This document shows, one piece after another, positions 1 to 9,677 of a DNA stretch of 64,000 bases. Where the stretch lies: positions 62,001 through 126,000 of the forward strand of contig JAFNAQ010000005.1 of NCBI GenBank assembly GCA_017860275.1, given 5' to 3'. Both the position numbers and the translations under genes were made by a program. The stretch is from Bacteroidota bacterium. Lineage in GTDB: Bacteria > Bacteroidota > Bacteroidia > Bacteroidales > P3. The notes below the pieces were generated by a model. It saw nothing but the letters and a program-made list of their open reading frames with translations. It ran no database searches and was not told the origin of the DNA. Within the stretch, counting starts at the first letter, position 1. Every line of letters starts with the position of its first letter.

Positions 1-387
1 TCGATTGATGTTTTAGATGAGCTAAAGCTTTTCAAACCTACAATCGCCGTGTATGGGAATATTGATGGTTATGATATTATTGGGGATATTAATAAGGTTG
101 AGTATATTGATATTGAAGAGATGAAGATAATGATTACTCATATCGGTGGCTACCCTAATCGTTATGAAAAGGGTATTAAGGAACTTATTGAGACTCATAA
201 GCCTTCGATATTTATATCTGGTCATTCTCACATTCTAAAGGTAATGTACGACAAGAAATATAATCTACTACATATTAATCCTGGTGCTGCTGGAAGATAT
301 GGTTTTCATAAGGTAAGCACAATGGTTCGTTTTGCTATCAATGGCAAAAGGGCTGAGGATTTGGAGATAATTGAATATGAGAAATAA
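1..387 (+). CDS. YfcE/MJ0936-type metallophosphoesterase, C-terminal part
   Basis: The frame is open at the window edge, so the N-terminal metal-binding part (the DxH and GD motifs) is missing and about 128 residues are visible. These carry the later motifs of the small YfcE-like phosphodiesterases in order: GNIDGYD (the GN-D motif), THIGGY (the TH-G motif), GHSH, and an INPGAAG turn just before the end. Family members hydrolyse phosphodiesters using two divalent metals and are usually 155-180 residues, so roughly the first quarter is lost. The substrate is unknown. The gene ends 64 bases before a separate downstream gene that has its own possible promoter box. Confidence 0.85.
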   Translation, partial: SIDVLDELKLFKPTIAVYGNIDGYDIIGDINKVEYIDIEEMKIMITHIGGYPNRYEKGIKELIETHKPSIFISGHSHILKVMYDKKYNLLHINPGAAGRYGFHKVSTMVRFAINGKRAEDLEIIEYEK

Positions 388-451
388 ATATATTAAATAA
401 AATTCTTACTTTTGCACTAATAAAATTTGATTAACCTTTCAAAATTGACTT

Positions 452-1294
452 ATGAAAAAGTTTTTTCTTGCTATATTATTGATCCTAATTTCTTTGACCT
501 CTTATTCTCAGTTTTTAGAAAAATCGGAACTTGGGGTTATTGTTGGTGGAGGGAATTATATTGGGGATATTAATCCTAAGTATAATTTCTACAATACAAA
601 ATTTATGATTGGAGGAATATATCGCTACAATTTCAATCCTCGTTGGGTTTTTAAAGGCTCTGCAATGTTTGGAAGAGTTGGTGCTTATGATTCTGACTTT
701 GAATTTAATATTAGAAACCTTAGCTTTGAATCAAATATTAGTGAGTTTGCTGCAACATGTGAATTCAACTTCTTCGATTACCAAACGGGTAGTAGAAAAC
801 ATCGCCTTTCTCCTTATCTTTTTGCTGGAGTTGGTGTTTTCCTTATGAATCCAAAAACCGAAATATATAATCCTCTTACTCTTAAGAAAGAATGGGTAGA
901 ACTTCAACCTCTTCGCACAGAGGGACAGGGTATGGAAGGTTATAATGACCCTTATTCTCTTACTCAAATTTCTATTCCTTTTGGTCTTGGTCTAAAGTTT
1001 AGCGTAAATTCATATGTTTGTCTTGGCTTGGAATGGGGATTAAGATACACTTTCACCGACTATATGGATGATATTAGTGGTAATTATGTTGCAAGAGATG
1101 AGATTGCTTTATGGACAAATGAACTTGCTGCTGCTTGTAGCGACAGAACAAATGAGATTGCTACAGGTGTTTACAACGAAGCAGGAACAATGAGAGGCAA
1201 CCCAAAGAAAAATGACCTTTACCAATTCTTCGGTTTAACAGTAACAACAAAACTTGACTTCTTTAGAACAAGAGTTAAATGTGATACGTTCTAA
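452..1294 (+). CDS. DUF6089 family outer-membrane beta-barrel-like protein
   Basis: This 280-residue protein begins with a signal peptide (MKKFFLAILLILISLTSYSQ) and continues with glycine- and aromatic-rich alternating strands such as GVIVGGGNYIGDI and LSPYLFAGVGVF, the pattern of the Bacteroidota DUF6089 porin-like family. It is probably an outer-membrane barrel of unknown cargo or a structural protein. A TACTTTTG box at 407-414 is a possible -7 element, although no good -33 element is seen. A bidirectional hairpin follows the gene. Identity rests on overall resemblance to the family; there is no catalytic motif. Confidence 0.8.
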   Translation: MKKFFLAILLILISLTSYSQFLEKSELGVIVGGGNYIGDINPKYNFYNTKFMIGGIYRYNFNPRWVFKGSAMFGRVGAYDSDFEFNIRNLSFESNISEFAATCEFNFFDYQTGSRKHRLSPYLFAGVGVFLMNPKTEIYNPLTLKKEWVELQPLRTEGQGMEGYNDPYSLTQISIPFGLGLKFSVNSYVCLGLEWGLRYTFTDYMDDISGNYVARDEIALWTNELAAACSDRTNEIATGVYNEAGTMRGNPKKNDLYQFFGLTVTTKLDFFRTRVKCDTF

Positions 1295-1333
1295 GAAAAC
1301 TATTTATTTCGTAAATAATTCTTAGGAACAAAA

Positions 1334-1362
1334 AAAAGGAGGCTAAAACATTGCCTCCTTTT
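1334..1362. terminator. Bidirectional hairpin terminator
   Basis: The ten-base arms AAAAGGAGGC and GCCTCCTTTT enclose a nine-base loop. A/T runs on both outer sides allow it to end the DUF6089 transcript on the plus strand and the pyrG operon on the minus strand. Confidence 0.85.
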
Positions 1363-1382
1363 GAAATATGTTTGTTTTGTTT

Positions 1383-1877
1383 CTATCTTAAACGGTCGGA
1401 TGAGCGAACTAAGCGTTCGTCTTTTCTTATTGCTCTTTGTGCAAGAATCATTAATAATAACTGAAGAATTGGAAAATAGCATCCTACCGCGTAAGTTACC
1501 TTTGGTGTTGAATAGATAGCAGCTATCTCTTTTGATAAACCATCTATTCTGTATAGGAATAAGTATCCAACATAGATTGCTAGTAATAGAAATGCTGCTG
1601 AAAGAACCTTTAGTTGTAATGACCTATTCTTGTAAAGAAATATCGCTACTAAAGAAATTAAGGCTATTCCTAACTGCATAAATATTAAACTCCAAGCTGG
1701 TGTTTTCTGAACTAGTGGCATTGCCTCTGGAGTAAGCTTTGTTGGCAATAGGCCATAAATTTCATTAAACTGTAATGACTTAAAGTCAAAACTAAATATT
1801 GCTAATGGGAAAAAGAATGTAGCTACTGTAAGTAAAACTACAAATGCCATCCATAATGTTTGAATTCTTTGTATCAT
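1383..1877 (-). CDS. DUF4293 family membrane protein
   Basis: The 164-residue protein starts MIQRIQTLWM, the typical opening of the Bacteroidota DUF4293 family, and has four hydrophobic segments at roughly residues 9-30, 62-84, 90-112 and 128-150. The C-terminus is basic and polar. The function is unknown. It is the last gene of a tight minus-strand group pyrG-yjdM-DUF4293 (gaps of 24 and 21 bases) that ends at the hairpin just downstream. Confidence 0.8.
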   Translation of the reverse strand: MIQRIQTLWMAFVVLLTVATFFFPLAIFSFDFKSLQFNEIYGLLPTKLTPEAMPLVQKTPAWSLIFMQLGIALISLVAIFLYKNRSLQLKVLSAAFLLLAIYVGYLFLYRIDGLSKEIAAIYSTPKVTYAVGCYFPILQLLLMILAQRAIRKDERLVRSSDRLR

Positions 1878-1898
1878 ATCAATTATTATTATTCTAAG

Positions 1899-2234
1899 TT
1901 ATTTCTTTAAAAAACAAGTCTTTAAAACTATGCTACTTCCATCTATCTTACAGTCTACCTGCTCTGGATTCTCGGTTAAACGAATACTCTTTACCTTTGT
2001 ACCCATTTTAATAACCATTGTTGAGCCTTTTACTTTTAGGGTTTGAGTAACAATAACAGAATCTCCGTCCTTTAACTCATTTCCATTTGCATCGACACAT
2101 TTATCCGAAACTTCTTGGTCTTGACCATCTCCATTCTCATTCCACTCATAACCACAATCAGCACACACATTAAACATACCATCAAAATATGTATTCTCCA
2201 TTTGGCATTGTGGGCAGCTTCCTATCTCTGACAT
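1899..2234 (-). CDS. yjdM: PhnA/YjdM family zinc-ribbon protein
   Basis: The 111-residue protein has an N-terminal zinc ribbon (CPQC at about residue 7 and CADC at about residue 24) and a C-terminal KOW/SH3-like part (GDSVIVTQTLKVKGS) ending in the family's LKTCFLKK. This is the full-length YjdM/PhnA family. Despite the old name phnA, these proteins are not established phosphonoacetate hydrolases and their cellular role is unclear. It lies between pyrG and the DUF4293 gene in one transcription unit. Confidence 0.9.
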   Translation of the reverse strand: MSEIGSCPQCQMENTYFDGMFNVCADCGYEWNENGDGQDQEVSDKCVDANGNELKDGDSVIVTQTLKVKGSTMVIKMGTKVKSIRLTENPEQVDCKIDGSSIVLKTCFLKK

Positions 2235-2258
2235 AATTTCTTAGTTTTATTCTCTTAA

Positions 2259-3872
2259 TTATAAACTATTCTTCATTGCAGCCTTAATAAAGCTGATAAA
2301 TAATGGATGAGGATTTTCAACTGTCGACTTATACTCTGGGTGGAATTGAACTCCAACAAAATAAGGATGATCAACAATTTCGACAGCCTCAACAAGATTT
2401 GATGCAGGATTCATACCCGTTGCTATCATCCCTGCCTGAGCAAATGCGTCTAAATATTTATTATTAAACTCGTAACGATGACGATGACGCTCAGATATAT
2501 CTTCTTTATTATATGCCTGGTATATCTTTGTTCCTTTTACTAGCTTGCAAGGATATGAGCCTAAACGCATTGTCCCTCCCATATTTGTGATAGCCTTTTG
2601 CTCTTCCATCATATCTATTACAGGATACTTTGTACTCGGAGACATCTCAAAAGAATGTGCATCTTTATATCCTAATACGTTTCTTGCAAATTCAACGACA
2701 GCCATCTGCATACCTAAACATATTCCAAAGAAAGGTATCTTGTTTTCACGAGCATAACGTATTGCACAAAGCTTTCCGTCAATTCCCCTCGCTCCAAAAC
2801 CTGGGGCAACAAGTATACCATCTAATTCCGAAAGTAATTCTATTGTCTTTGAGTCGCACTCTTCTAAGTGTTCGGAATGAATCCATTTTACTTTTACCTT
2901 GCATTGTAGGAATGCTCCTGCATGAATAAACGCCTCTGCTATTGATTTATAAGCATCTTTAAGCTCAACATATTTACCTACTAAACCAATTGTAACCTCG
3001 TTTAATGGGTTTTTTAGTTTATATAGGAAACTCTTCCATTCTTCAAGATCTGGTTCTCCTTGAACTGTTACTCCTAAACGTTTTAAAACTTGAATATCAA
3101 GTTTTTCTTTCAACATATTTAGAGGAACTTCATATATTGTTGGAGCATCGATAGACTCCATAACATTTAAACGCTCAACATTACAGAATAAGGCTACCTT
3201 ATCTCTAATTGCTTCTGTTAAAGGACGCTCTGTACGACAAACAATAATATCAGGTTGTACTCCTTGCTCAAGCATCGCTTTTACTGAGTGTTGTGTTGGT
3301 TTTGTCTTTAATTCCCCTGCAGCTGCAAGATATGGGATATAGGTTAAGTGCACAACTGCTGCGTGATTTCCTAACTCCCATTTCAATTGACGTACCGATT
3401 CAACAAATGGTAAAGATTCAATATCTCCTACTGTTCCTCCAATTTCTGTTATAACAAAATCATATTTATTGGTTGAACCAAGTATTTTTATTCTTCTCTT
3501 TATTTCATCTGTAATATGAGGAATAACTTGAACTGTTCCTCCAAGGTAGTCGCCACGACGTTCTCTATCTATAACTGTTTGATATATTTTTCCTGTTGTA
3601 ACATTATTTGCTTGGGTTGTTTGAACATTTGTAAATCGTTCATAATGACCTAAGTCTAAATCTGTTTCAGCTCCATCTTCTGTTACAAAACACTCTCCAT
3701 GCTCATAAGGGTTAAGAGTTCCTGGGTCGATATTAATGTATGGGTCTAACTTCTGAATTGCTACTGAATATCCTCTAAGTTTTAATAAAAGTGCTAATGA
3801 GGATGCAATAATACCTTTTCCTAAAGATGAAGTAACTCCTCCTGTAACGAAAATATAACGAGTATTAAACAT
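2259..3872 (-). CDS. pyrG: CTP synthase
   Basis: This cytoplasmic enzyme makes CTP from UTP, ATP and glutamine. The 537-residue length is normal. The N-terminal synthetase domain has the P-loop GGVTSSLGKGI and the conserved LDPYINIDPGTLNPYEHGE stretch. The C-terminal class I glutaminase domain has the nucleophile in GICLGMQ and the His-Glu pair in QFHPEYKS. The ATG at 3870-3872 starts directly at the usual N-terminus (MFNTRYIFVTGG). A TATCTTTG box on the minus strand (3906 to 3899) lies about 27 bases upstream. The gene is divergent from the flippase gene, and the two promoter regions almost abut. Confidence 0.97.
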   Translation of the reverse strand: MFNTRYIFVTGGVTSSLGKGIIASSLALLLKLRGYSVAIQKLDPYINIDPGTLNPYEHGECFVTEDGAETDLDLGHYERFTNVQTTQANNVTTGKIYQTVIDRERRGDYLGGTVQVIPHITDEIKRRIKILGSTNKYDFVITEIGGTVGDIESLPFVESVRQLKWELGNHAAVVHLTYIPYLAAAGELKTKPTQHSVKAMLEQGVQPDIIVCRTERPLTEAIRDKVALFCNVERLNVMESIDAPTIYEVPLNMLKEKLDIQVLKRLGVTVQGEPDLEEWKSFLYKLKNPLNEVTIGLVGKYVELKDAYKSIAEAFIHAGAFLQCKVKVKWIHSEHLEECDSKTIELLSELDGILVAPGFGARGIDGKLCAIRYARENKIPFFGICLGMQMAVVEFARNVLGYKDAHSFEMSPSTKYPVIDMMEEQKAITNMGGTMRLGSYPCKLVKGTKIYQAYNKEDISERHRHRYEFNNKYLDAFAQAGMIATGMNPASNLVEAVEIVDHPYFVGVQFHPEYKSTVENPHPLFISFIKAAMKNSL

Positions 3873-3898
3873 GGGTATTGAGATTATTATTTAAGATG

Positions 3899-3906
3899 CA
3901 AAGATA
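3899..3906 (-). promoter_or_regulatory. Candidate -7 box of the pyrG operon
   Basis: The minus strand reads TATCTTTG, fitting the Bacteroidota TAnnTTTG consensus, with its last base 26 bases before the pyrG ATG. I see no clear TTG at the usual distance upstream. Confidence 0.55.
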
Positions 3907-3920
3907 ATTATTTTTTTAAG

Positions 3921-3951
3921 TTTGTCTATTATAATAATAGTATTAATTTTG
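3921..3951 (+). promoter_or_regulatory. Bacteroidota-type promoter of the flippase gene
   Basis: TTTG at 3921-3924, a gap of exactly 19 bases, then TAATTTTG at 3944-3951. The ATG follows five bases after the box, so the mRNA must have almost no leader. Confidence 0.75.
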
Positions 3952-3956
3952 CAGAT

Positions 3957-5393
3957 ATGAGTATTAAACAAAAAACTATCAATGGAATTATATGGAGTGC
4001 GATTGAAAGATTCTCCATTCAAATAGTTCAATTTATTGTTCAAATCATCATTGCACGACTTTTAATCCCAGAGGATTATGGTCTTATTGGTATGCTTGCT
4101 ATTTTTATGGCCATTGCTCAAACTTTTATTGATGGTGGTTTTGCTAATGCTCTTATTCAAAAGAAGGATAGAAATGAGGTCGACTACTCAACAGTATTTT
4201 ATTTTAATACTATTGTAGGGATAGTATTGGCTATTGCCTTCTTCTTTAGTTCTAATTTTATCTCCAATTTCTATAAAATGCCTAAACTTGCACCCGTTAT
4301 TCAGGTAATGAGTGTGAATCTTATTATTCTTGCTCTTCAGGTTGTTCATAAGGCAAAGCTTACCATAGATATTGATTTCAAGACTCAGGCAAAGGCTTCT
4401 TTATTTGCTGTTATCGTTTCAGGTATTATTGGAATACTTATGGCATATTATGGTTATGGAGTTTGGTCACTTGTTGTTAATGTTACTCTTAATAATCTTC
4501 TTCAAACAATTATTCTTTGGTTTTTACTAAAATGGAGGCCATTGCTTGTTTTCTCAAAAGAATCTTTCAATAGATTGTTTGCCTTTGGTTCAAGGATATT
4601 ATTATCTAATCTTATCCATACCATTTATCTAAACCTTTATACAATGATTATTGGTAAGAGGTTTTCGGCAACAGAACTTGGGTATTATACTAGGGCCGAT
4701 CAATTTGCTCAATTTCCATCATCTAATATTACTGGTATTTTAGGAAGAGTTACCTACCCTATTCTATCATCTATACAAGATGATGATGATAAACTAAGAG
4801 AAATTTATCGCAGCTATGTAAGACTTTTTGCTTTTATTGTTTTCCCCCTAATGATTGGACTTGCTGCAATTGCTAAACCATTTATTATACTTATTTTAAC
4901 AGAGAAGTGGGCAGGGGTTATACCTATTCTTCAAATACTTTGTATTTATTATATGTGGTATCCTATTAATGCTGTTCACCAAAATCTTATGCAAGTCAAG
5001 GGGAGAAGCGACCTCTTCTTTCGTTTAGAGATGGTTAAAAAAGTAATTGGAATTGGTTTATTATTTATCGCCCTTCCATTTGGAATTATATATCTATGTG
5101 TTAGTTTAATTGTGTATTCTTTGGTTTCTTTATCCTTAAATACCTATTTTGCAGCAAAGCTAATTGACTTTAGTATTTGGCAGCAACTTAAGGATATTTC
5201 TAGAATTTTTCTTCTATCAATTACTATGGGGCTTTCTGTATACTTGGTAAACTACGTCCCCTTGAATGATATACTTAAAATAACAATAGCTATCATTAGC
5301 GGATTTGTTATCTACATTATGATAGCTAAGGTTACTAAGATGAGCGAACTCAATCAAATTTCTAGTCTATTACTTTCAAAATTTAGAAAGTAA
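3957..5393 (+). CDS. Polysaccharide flippase, MOP superfamily (Wzx/WzxC-like)
   Basis: The 478-residue inner-membrane protein starts with the typical MSIKQKTINGIIWSAIERF and the LLIPEDYGLIGML loop of WzxC-like lipopolysaccharide biosynthesis proteins. About 12 to 14 hydrophobic segments follow. Members flip lipid-linked saccharides across the inner membrane or export polymer. No glycosyltransferase genes are nearby, so the substrate cannot be told. The start fits family N-termini exactly, which makes the very short leader credible. It ends three bases from the convergent DUF5723 gene. Confidence 0.88.
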   Translation: MSIKQKTINGIIWSAIERFSIQIVQFIVQIIIARLLIPEDYGLIGMLAIFMAIAQTFIDGGFANALIQKKDRNEVDYSTVFYFNTIVGIVLAIAFFFSSNFISNFYKMPKLAPVIQVMSVNLIILALQVVHKAKLTIDIDFKTQAKASLFAVIVSGIIGILMAYYGYGVWSLVVNVTLNNLLQTIILWFLLKWRPLLVFSKESFNRLFAFGSRILLSNLIHTIYLNLYTMIIGKRFSATELGYYTRADQFAQFPSSNITGILGRVTYPILSSIQDDDDKLREIYRSYVRLFAFIVFPLMIGLAAIAKPFIILILTEKWAGVIPILQILCIYYMWYPINAVHQNLMQVKGRSDLFFRLEMVKKVIGIGLLFIALPFGIIYLCVSLIVYSLVSLSLNTYFAAKLIDFSIWQQLKDISRIFLLSITMGLSVYLVNYVPLNDILKITIAIISGFVIYIMIAKVTKMSELNQISSLLLSKFRK

Positions 5394-5396
5394 TTT

Positions 5397-6923
5397 CTAT
5401 TTCCCCGTAGGTGGTGTAGTTGGAATAGGTTCTGTTGGAGTTGGGGTAGGTTCTGGTGTAGGGGTTGGTTCTGGAATTGGTTCTTCAATAATTTCTGGAA
5501 TTGGAGTTTGTTCTGGAGTAGATTTATCTTGTTTCTTCCAGTAATTCTTATATCCGAAAGCTAGGTTTGTTCCAAAAAAGAAATTCACACCCGACATTTC
5601 TGCGACATTATATGAAGAACTTACTGCTCCTCCAAAATAGATGTTTATCATATATAGATTTAAGTTCAAAGCAGCAGATGGATTCAACATAGATGAACTA
5701 GAGTTTTTACCTCCAAACATAAATGTATTTCCAAATGATAGATTTAGGTATCTTTCAAGTTGACAATTATAGAATAATGAAAGTTGATTATCGAAGTAAT
5801 TATTGCCTATAGATGCTTTGTATAAAGCATTTAAAAATTGTGTCTTTGCAAAATTCCATGTATATCCTGCATAAATCTTAGTTGGAAGCATTGTTGTATA
5901 TGATTCTGTTTCTACTGCTTCAAGATCTAATTTACTTATTATACTATCTTCAATTCCTTCAAAAGAATCATCATTTTCTCCATTTCCATTAATATTTATC
6001 GGCTCAATTGTAAATTTTCCACCAGGGTTTTTTGATTGAATATTGGTAGTATTTGTTGACCATTTAATATATCCTAAATCTTGGATACTAAAACTTACTA
6101 ACATATCTTTCCTAAGTTTATATGTAGCACCTAAGTCAACGGCAAAACCTCTATTCTTCAACATCTCATCGACATTAATATTTTCAATGATTTCTGGAGA
6201 AGTTGGATCGTTTAACCCCGACATTTGTAGTTTGCCATAAATATTTGAAGTTCTAATTAGAAAATCTCCAATAGCAGAAATACCATTATTAAAATCCAAA
6301 CTAAGTGAAGATTTTTCTGTTTCAATATTCAATAATCCAAAAGGCATCTTTGCTCTTAAACCTACAGTAAGTTTATCATTAACAACTCTTGTATAACCAA
6401 TAGAAGGTGTAAGATAAGCATTCATAGAAATTAATTTGCCATCAAGTATATTCACTTGAGCATTGCTTAAATCTGTTCCGTAAACCAAGACTCCTATCAA
6501 ATCTTTTGAGAAATTAATTCTTGTGTCGAAGTTTAAATCAATACCTAATGATACGTAATTCTTCTTTCCGACACTAAAACCAAATCCAAAGAGTTCAAAG
6601 TTTGTTGCTAACTTAAAGAAATTATTATCAGTTAGCTTACCATAAAACCCTTTTAAATCCAACTGCAATGAGTCTGCATATTGAGGATGTTGATTAATTA
6701 AATCCTTATAAACAAATCCAGAGGTTCCAAAATCAAGATTAAATGCTGAGATAACTGGAAAATTCAAATAGAATTTAGCAACAGGTGTCATTGCTGGATT
6801 CATCTTATATGACCCAGGTACATTTCTCATAAAATATACTATATCCGAAGTCTGTGCAGATGTGTTATTGCTAATAAATAAACTACTTACTGCAATAATT
6901 ATAATAAAACATATCTTTTTCAT
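5397..6923 (-). CDS. DUF5723 family protein with proline-rich tail
   Basis: The 508-residue protein has a signal peptide (MKKICFIIIIAVSSLFISNN, cleavage likely after TSAQ) and a conserved start of the mature part, FMRNVPGSYKMNPAMTP, typical of Bacteroidota DUF5723. The middle alternates strands like an outer-membrane barrel. The last about 40 residues are a low-complexity PEPTPTPEPTP run, unusual for a barrel and possibly a periplasmic or peptidoglycan-spanning tail. It is the last gene of the six-gene minus-strand operon, 18 bases after the FN3/T9SS gene. The function is unknown. Confidence 0.75.
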   Translation of the reverse strand: MKKICFIIIIAVSSLFISNNTSAQTSDIVYFMRNVPGSYKMNPAMTPVAKFYLNFPVISAFNLDFGTSGFVYKDLINQHPQYADSLQLDLKGFYGKLTDNNFFKLATNFELFGFGFSVGKKNYVSLGIDLNFDTRINFSKDLIGVLVYGTDLSNAQVNILDGKLISMNAYLTPSIGYTRVVNDKLTVGLRAKMPFGLLNIETEKSSLSLDFNNGISAIGDFLIRTSNIYGKLQMSGLNDPTSPEIIENINVDEMLKNRGFAVDLGATYKLRKDMLVSFSIQDLGYIKWSTNTTNIQSKNPGGKFTIEPININGNGENDDSFEGIEDSIISKLDLEAVETESYTTMLPTKIYAGYTWNFAKTQFLNALYKASIGNNYFDNQLSLFYNCQLERYLNLSFGNTFMFGGKNSSSSMLNPSAALNLNLYMINIYFGGAVSSSYNVAEMSGVNFFFGTNLAFGYKNYWKKQDKSTPEQTPIPEIIEEPIPEPTPTPEPTPTPTEPIPTTPPTGK

Positions 6924-6941
6924 AGCGATTCAAGTATTAAA

Positions 6942-9656
6942 TTATTTTACAATAAGTTTTTTAGTTTGCTTAATATTTTCACCAACAAAAGTCAGAGTGT
7001 AAATACCCCTTGATAGCTTATTAACATTATATATCAAAGTATTCTTTGTTAGTTGTTTTGTATCAACCACCCTTCCCAATACATCTGAAACAAACATATT
7101 AATCTTAGCAGGATTATTCTCAATGGTTATAATGACATCATTAACTGCTGGATTTGGATAGATTGAAATATTAAATTTATTATTATCTACCTCACTAAGA
7201 GAAACATTATGAAGTCCTAAAGTTCTAAATTGACCTATTTGGCTGACAATTACTCCTTGAGAATTCAAGGCGTAAATACCGACATAATATGTTGTTCCTT
7301 CAAGTAATGTATCTAAAGTAATATTAAAGCTAGAACCTTCGAAAGGATAAGATGTAAATAATTCATCACCCCATTTCTTAATAATAAATGACTTAACATC
7401 TAAAGCAACAGTCCCCTCTACAATACTCCCAGAAAATGTTGCAGAATTTGTATCAATATTTGAGATAGTGACATTTGATACTGTTGTTGGAACATAATTT
7501 AAAGTAGTAAACATTACTGAATCTCCATAGAAATATCCATTCTTTGTTTTTGAGAATGTTCTAAAATAATAATTAGTATTTGGAACAAGCTCATTTAAAA
7601 GATAATTGAATGTTTGGTCTTGAGTTGTAATAAATATTTTTTCGTATTCAGATTCTGACTCGGCTCTCCATTCAAAACCTCTAAAGAAAACTAATTCCGA
7701 ACCAGAATTAACCTCACCATTTAATTTTGCAGAAGTAAGTGTTATTTCTGAAGGTTGGTGTGTAAATACTGTCATAGGTACAGGTAGAGTTACAAACTCC
7801 ACTTCTTCGCTATAGGTCTTTGTACCATTAGCATTTACAGCAAAAGCTTTGAATTGATAGGTAGTATTTGCATTCAAAGCAGAAAGATTATAATATATAT
7901 CATTTAACTGAGATATACTTAAATTTAATACTACATAATTAATATCATCCTCTGACTTATACTCAAAACCAATACTTGTTAGTGAAGGAGTATATCCTGA
8001 TGCAATACTTGCTTTTAATTTTGCTGAATTATTAGTTATACTATCAGGAGTTAATGCAGTAATTGTTGGAGTAATTTCTAAAGGTATTAGAGTTTTGAAA
8101 GTTTGAATTGAGCCATAGATAGTATCTAATTGATTAATTGCATATGCTCTAAAATAATAATTAGTATTGCTAGATAAAGAAGAAACAGTATAAGAATAAT
8201 TTCCCGCTGTATCTCCTGCTACTATATATTTATTAATCCCTAAAGTATTTACATCAAAGTTAGAATTACTAGAAAGTAATAATCCCTTTTCTGAAACTTT
8301 TGGAGCTCCTGAATTAACTAATTTAGCATTTAACTTAGCAGAACTTACGGAAATATTAGTTGCTGATGAAGAAGAAACAGACATAGGAATAGAATTTGTT
8401 CTAAAACTAATCTCTCCTCCTTCGTAAGAATTATTTAAACCTAAACCAAATGTTTTATATGTATATTGAGTGTAAGGCTCAAGCTCTGTCATATTGTAGA
8501 AAATAGTAGTAGTTGTATCTAAATTGATGTTTTGAGAAATATCAAATACTCCATAACTACCACCTTGTTCTTTAAAATAGAACCCATAAACCTGAATCAA
8601 TAAATCTGACTTAAAAATCTTTCCATTGAGTTTTGCTGAGTTTGTAGTTACATCTGTGGCAGCATAAGTAATAAATTCAGGCGGAATTTGCATTGTTGTA
8701 AATGACTTTTCTTCTCCATAAACTCTTCCATTAGTAGTTGTTTGTACATAAGGACGGAATCTATATGCTGTTGAAGCACTTAATCCACTCAACACATAAG
8801 ACATACTATCACCGATTGAAGATATTGGGATATCAGTATAGTTAGACTGTGATGACTTTTTGTATTCAAAACCTTTTGATGTTATTGTAACATTTTGTCC
8901 TTGACTAATAATTTTTCCACTAATTGTTGCTGAATCCTCTGTTATTGAAATTGGATCAAATGTAGTTAAGGTTGGAAGGACAACATTAAGTGCTGGGGTT
9001 GTAAAAGAAGATATATCTCCTAATATAGTCCCGTTTGGATTGATTACATACATTTTATAATAGTATGTAGTTCCTGCGGTTAAACTATTAAGAATCTTAA
9101 AATAAGCTCTGGCTGAGTCAATAGTCAAAGTATACTTAGTTGAACTCATATTTATATTTGGAGTTGTACCAAAAATAAAACCAAGTTCAGTTGGTGCTGG
9201 ATTTCCCATTAAAACTAATGAACCATTAATGGTCGCAATAGTCTGAGATATTGATGTTGCACTTGAAGTTGAAACTATAGGTGTGATAATTGGATTGGCT
9301 GTTGTAAATGAAAGCTCTGGACCTTCATACATTGAATCTATTACCACTGCAATAGTTTTATAAACGTATTGTGTATTATATGGAAGATTCTTCAATACGT
9401 ATGAAAATGTATCAGCCATATTAACCGTGACATAAGAATAATTATTATCGATAACTTTCTTAAAGGCAAAACCCTTACCCATTAACATTCCTCCACCTGT
9501 ATTTTTCTTTACATATCCTCTTAATTTTACAGAGTCACCTTGTATTTCTGTTGCACCAAGAGTAATAATTGTTGGAGGAGTAGTTTGAGCCATAGCAATG
9601 GTAGTAAATAATACCATCACAAGACCTAAAATATTATATTTAATATATCTTTTCAT
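6942..9656 (-). CDS. FN3-repeat surface or secreted protein with T9SS type A sorting domain
   Basis: The 904-residue protein has a signal peptide ending in AMAQ (about residues 1-24), then eight fibronectin-III-like repeats of about 95-100 residues beginning near residues 28, 122, 224, 325, 422, 526, 628 and 722. Each repeat shows a T-x-x-SAKLNG-like strand and a NTTYYFRAYA-like strand. The last about 80 residues form the T9SS C-terminal domain, with IYPNPAVNDV, GRVVDTKQL and the ending TKKLIVK. The family is exported by the Sec and type IX systems and is often anchored to the cell surface. No enzyme domain is visible, so an adhesive or structural role is inferred. It sits between a lipoprotein gene and the DUF5723 gene with short gaps. 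Confidence 0.88.
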   Translation of the reverse strand: MKRYIKYNILGLVMVLFTTIAMAQTTPPTIITLGATEIQGDSVKLRGYVKKNTGGGMLMGKGFAFKKVIDNNYSYVTVNMADTFSYVLKNLPYNTQYVYKTIAVVIDSMYEGPELSFTTANPIITPIVSTSSATSISQTIATINGSLVLMGNPAPTELGFIFGTTPNINMSSTKYTLTIDSARAYFKILNSLTAGTTYYYKMYVINPNGTILGDISSFTTPALNVVLPTLTTFDPISITEDSATISGKIISQGQNVTITSKGFEYKKSSQSNYTDIPISSIGDSMSYVLSGLSASTAYRFRPYVQTTTNGRVYGEEKSFTTMQIPPEFITYAATDVTTNSAKLNGKIFKSDLLIQVYGFYFKEQGGSYGVFDISQNINLDTTTTIFYNMTELEPYTQYTYKTFGLGLNNSYEGGEISFRTNSIPMSVSSSSATNISVSSAKLNAKLVNSGAPKVSEKGLLLSSNSNFDVNTLGINKYIVAGDTAGNYSYTVSSLSSNTNYYFRAYAINQLDTIYGSIQTFKTLIPLEITPTITALTPDSITNNSAKLKASIASGYTPSLTSIGFEYKSEDDINYVVLNLSISQLNDIYYNLSALNANTTYQFKAFAVNANGTKTYSEEVEFVTLPVPMTVFTHQPSEITLTSAKLNGEVNSGSELVFFRGFEWRAESESEYEKIFITTQDQTFNYLLNELVPNTNYYFRTFSKTKNGYFYGDSVMFTTLNYVPTTVSNVTISNIDTNSATFSGSIVEGTVALDVKSFIIKKWGDELFTSYPFEGSSFNITLDTLLEGTTYYVGIYALNSQGVIVSQIGQFRTLGLHNVSLSEVDNNKFNISIYPNPAVNDVIITIENNPAKINMFVSDVLGRVVDTKQLTKNTLIYNVNKLSRGIYTLTFVGENIKQTKKLIVK

Positions 9657-9677
9657 GATTCAAAATTTTAAAGATTA

